Below are positions 5,486 through 6,878 of a stretch of 6,878 bases of DNA, in pieces. How positions within the stretch are numbered: position 1 is the stretch's first letter; each line of letters starts with the position of its first letter. The notes below the pieces were generated by a model, which worked only from the letters and a program-made list of their open reading frames with translations, had not been told where the DNA came from and did no database searches. Source of the stretch: Candidatus Krumholzibacteriia bacterium (GTDB lineage Bacteria; Krumholzibacteriota; Krumholzibacteriia; LZORAL124-64-63). Location: the NCBI GenBank assembly GCA_030632925.1, contig DAOVTU010000154.1, positions 1-6,878 on the forward strand. The letters are read 5' to 3'. The position numbers were made by a program, and so were the translations under genes.

Positions 5486-5515
5486 ATCGTATCACAGAAG
5501 TACTGAACAGAACAA
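5486..5515 (-). promoter_or_regulatory. Weak candidate sigma-70 promoter
   Basis: TTGTTC (5515-5510) and TACGAT (5491-5486) are separated by 18 nt, within the 155-bp gap between the barrel gene and the DIKPGS lipoprotein gene. Each hexamer matches its consensus only partly (three and four of six). This is the best pair I found there, and some promoter is expected at this gap. Confidence 0.25.
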
Positions 5516-5569
5516 GGCGGCTGTTGGATCGGGCCTCATCTTCAAATCAACGTAGCAATCCGTGCGTCT

Positions 5570-6217
5570 CTAAAACCAAACCACAACCCCGGTCCCAAAC
5601 CGCGTCCCCCAATTCGAAGTCCGCACCTGCCAGTTGTTTTCCGCCCACAGGTTGCCGCTCGACTCGTCGTAGACTTCCAGAAAGTTCATGAAAGTCGACA
5701 CCATTTCGAACTCCAGGGAAAACCGACTGCTCAGCCGCACCTGCAGCCCGCCGCCGGCGATGGCTGCGGTGCCGAAGGAAATCAGGTGTCCCGTATCCGG
5801 CGTCAGGGTCAGGATCTGGGCACCCACGCCAAACCCACCGCGCAGGAAGGGCTGTAGGGTCGACCTCTCGCGGAACAGCACCGTGCCGGTGAAGAGGAAC
5901 TCCGCTTCGCCAATTTCTTCGGGTCGATCGACGATTTTGTGGGTGCCATAGGTGCCTTGCAGGTCGAGCAGGAAACGGTCGCCGAAGCGGTAGCCCACAA
6001 ACAGACCGGCGCCCTCGCCGCGATCTTCCACTTCGCCTGGCGGCATGCCCGGCACGCCAAAAACATCAAAGGTGTTGCGCCGAGTGACTGCGCTCTGGAT
6101 GCCCACGTGCCACTTGCGGAGTTTGACTTCGTTCGTATCACTGGCTGCGTTGTCGGCACCCATGACCGGCATGGACACAACCAACAGGAGGACTACCAAA
6201 AGACATCGCCGCATCAT
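5570..6217 (-). CDS. Outer-membrane beta-barrel protein, function unknown
   Basis: A 215-aa porin-like small barrel. The signal peptide (1-20 or 21) has Arg3-Arg4, a hydrophobic core (LLVVLLLVVSMPVMG) and no lipobox. The mature protein alternates hydrophobic and polar residues in strands with turns rich in Gly, Asp and Asn (HVGIQSAVTRR, GLFVGYRFGDRFLLDLQGTYG, FLFTGTVLFRE, QPFLRGGFGVGAQ, GGLQVRLSSRFSLEFEM). It ends in GTGVVVWF, and a terminal Phe is the usual recognition signal for the BAM complex. The size fits an eight-stranded barrel of the OmpA/OmpW-like type. I chose the ATG at 6217, whose A is shared with the regulator's TGA (TGATG) and which has GGGGG 6 nt upstream. GTG at 6220 and ATG at 6214 are alternatives. 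The gene is probably co-transcribed and coupled with the regulator. Confidence 0.88.
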   Translation of the reverse strand: MMRRCLLVVLLLVVSMPVMGADNAASDTNEVKLRKWHVGIQSAVTRRNTFDVFGVPGMPPGEVEDRGEGAGLFVGYRFGDRFLLDLQGTYGTHKIVDRPEEIGEAEFLFTGTVLFRERSTLQPFLRGGFGVGAQILTLTPDTGHLISFGTAAIAGGGLQVRLSSRFSLEFEMVSTFMNFLEVYDESSGNLWAENNWQVRTSNWGTRFGTGVVVWF

Positions 6218-6878
6218 CACGAGCCCCCGCGATCCGGCCCCAGATCGTAGGCCTGGATTTTCTTGTGCAGGTTGGTGCGGTCGATGCCCAGCACGCGCGC
6301 GGCGCCAGACACATTGCCCGCCGACTGTTCCAGGGCGGCGATGATGAGGCTTTTTTCGAACTGTTGCCGTGCGGCCACTAATCCTCCGGCCGCCTGGACC
6401 GCGGCCAGGTCGCAGGGAATTTCGGTACTATTTGTGCCAACCGCTGGCATGCCCGCCGTACCCGCGGCACCACCCACGCCACACAAAGTCAGGCTGTCGG
6501 TGCCGATGGTCACGCCGGTGCTGAGAATGGCCAGGCGCTCAATCACGTTGCCCAGTTCGCGGATATTGCCGGGCCAGGGCAGTTGCCCCAGAACCTTCAG
6601 GGCCGCCGGGTCAAAAACGCGCTGGGACAAGCCGTTCTGGTCCAGATAGCCGGCTAAAAAATGCTCAGCGAGCAACTGGATATCGGTGGGGCGTTCGCGC
6701 AGTGGCGGCACGTGCACCGGCACCACATTCAGGCGAAAGTACAGGTCTTCGCGGAAGGCTCCGGCCGCAGCTTCAGCTGGCAGATCCTTGTTCGTGGCCG
6801 CCAGGACGCGCACATCCACGTTGTAGGTCTTGTTGTCGCCTACGCGCTCGATCTCGCCTTCCTGCAACGCCCGCAACA
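6217..6878 (-). CDS. Sigma-54-dependent Fis-family transcriptional regulator (C-terminal part)
   Basis: Partial: the 5' end lies beyond the window, and the first visible complete codon (TTG, 6876-6874) is an internal Leu of the usual LLRALQEGE stretch. The 219 visible residues cover the end of the AAA+ domain, with a sensor I region (DVRVLAATNKDL), the arginine-finger region (FREDLYFRLNVVPVHVPPLR) and sensor II (WPGNIRELGNVIER). An Ala/Gly-rich linker (about 132-166) leads to a Fis-type helix-turn-helix (GNVSGAARVLGIDRTNLHKK, 187-206). These proteins use ATP to open RNA polymerase-sigma-54 complexes from upstream sites. Walker A/B, the GAFTGA loop and any receiver or other sensory domain are outside the window, so the signal is unknown. 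The NLHKKIQAYDL ending resembles NtrX-like regulators. The stop overlaps the start of the barrel gene. Confidence 0.96.
   Translation of the reverse strand, partial: LRALQEGEIERVGDNKTYNVDVRVLAATNKDLPAEAAAGAFREDLYFRLNVVPVHVPPLRERPTDIQLLAEHFLAGYLDQNGLSQRVFDPAALKVLGQLPWPGNIRELGNVIERLAILSTGVTIGTDSLTLCGVGGAAGTAGMPAVGTNSTEIPCDLAAVQAAGGLVAARQQFEKSLIIAALEQSAGNVSGAARVLGIDRTNLHKKIQAYDLGPDRGGS

Overview
The window looks like chromosomal DNA from a Gram-negative (diderm) bacterium. The evidence is four secreted or lipidated envelope proteins with clear lipoboxes, a beta-barrel outer-membrane protein that ends in an aromatic residue, and a sigma-54 activator of the NtrC type. Base composition is moderately high in GC. 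Lines I counted by eye run near 60% in the right flank and about 47-57% in the middle third. The collagen-like lipoprotein has a C-terminal domain I associate with Bacteroidota and related (FCB-type) lineages. The DIKPGS-type domain is one I associate with Planctomycetes, deltaproteobacteria and uncultured phyla. I cannot name the organism. No tRNA, rRNA, CRISPR array, insertion sequence or phage gene was seen.

Left part (1-1180, minus strand): the N-terminal two thirds of an HSDL2-like short-chain dehydrogenase is broken by an in-frame TAG a few codons before its catalytic YxxxK motif. Upstream of it lies a small lipoprotein gene. Between them is a strong minus-strand intrinsic terminator that overlaps a candidate promoter. 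Next comes a divergent intergenic region of about 300 bp (1181-1483). It holds a 13-bp palindrome, an IHF-like site and a good sigma-54 -24/-12 match in the standard order and spacing, leading into a plus-strand lipoprotein gene (1484-2293). That gene converges on the next block across a perfect 13-bp hairpin.

Middle part (2360-5414, minus strand, transcribed right to left): a two-domain lipoprotein gene is followed after 4 nt by a secreted TPR-protein gene, and then after about 50 nt by a collagen-like lipoprotein gene. Tight spacing suggests that at least the first two are co-expressed. Right part (5570-6878, minus strand): the C-terminal half of a sigma-54-dependent Fis-family regulator runs off the window and overlaps the start of an outer-membrane beta-barrel gene (TGATG junction).

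Taken together this is an envelope and lipoprotein locus next to a sigma-54 activator. The candidate sigma-54 promoter in front of the plus-strand lipoprotein makes a local regulatory link possible but unproven. None of the lipoproteins, nor the TPR protein, has a function I can assign.
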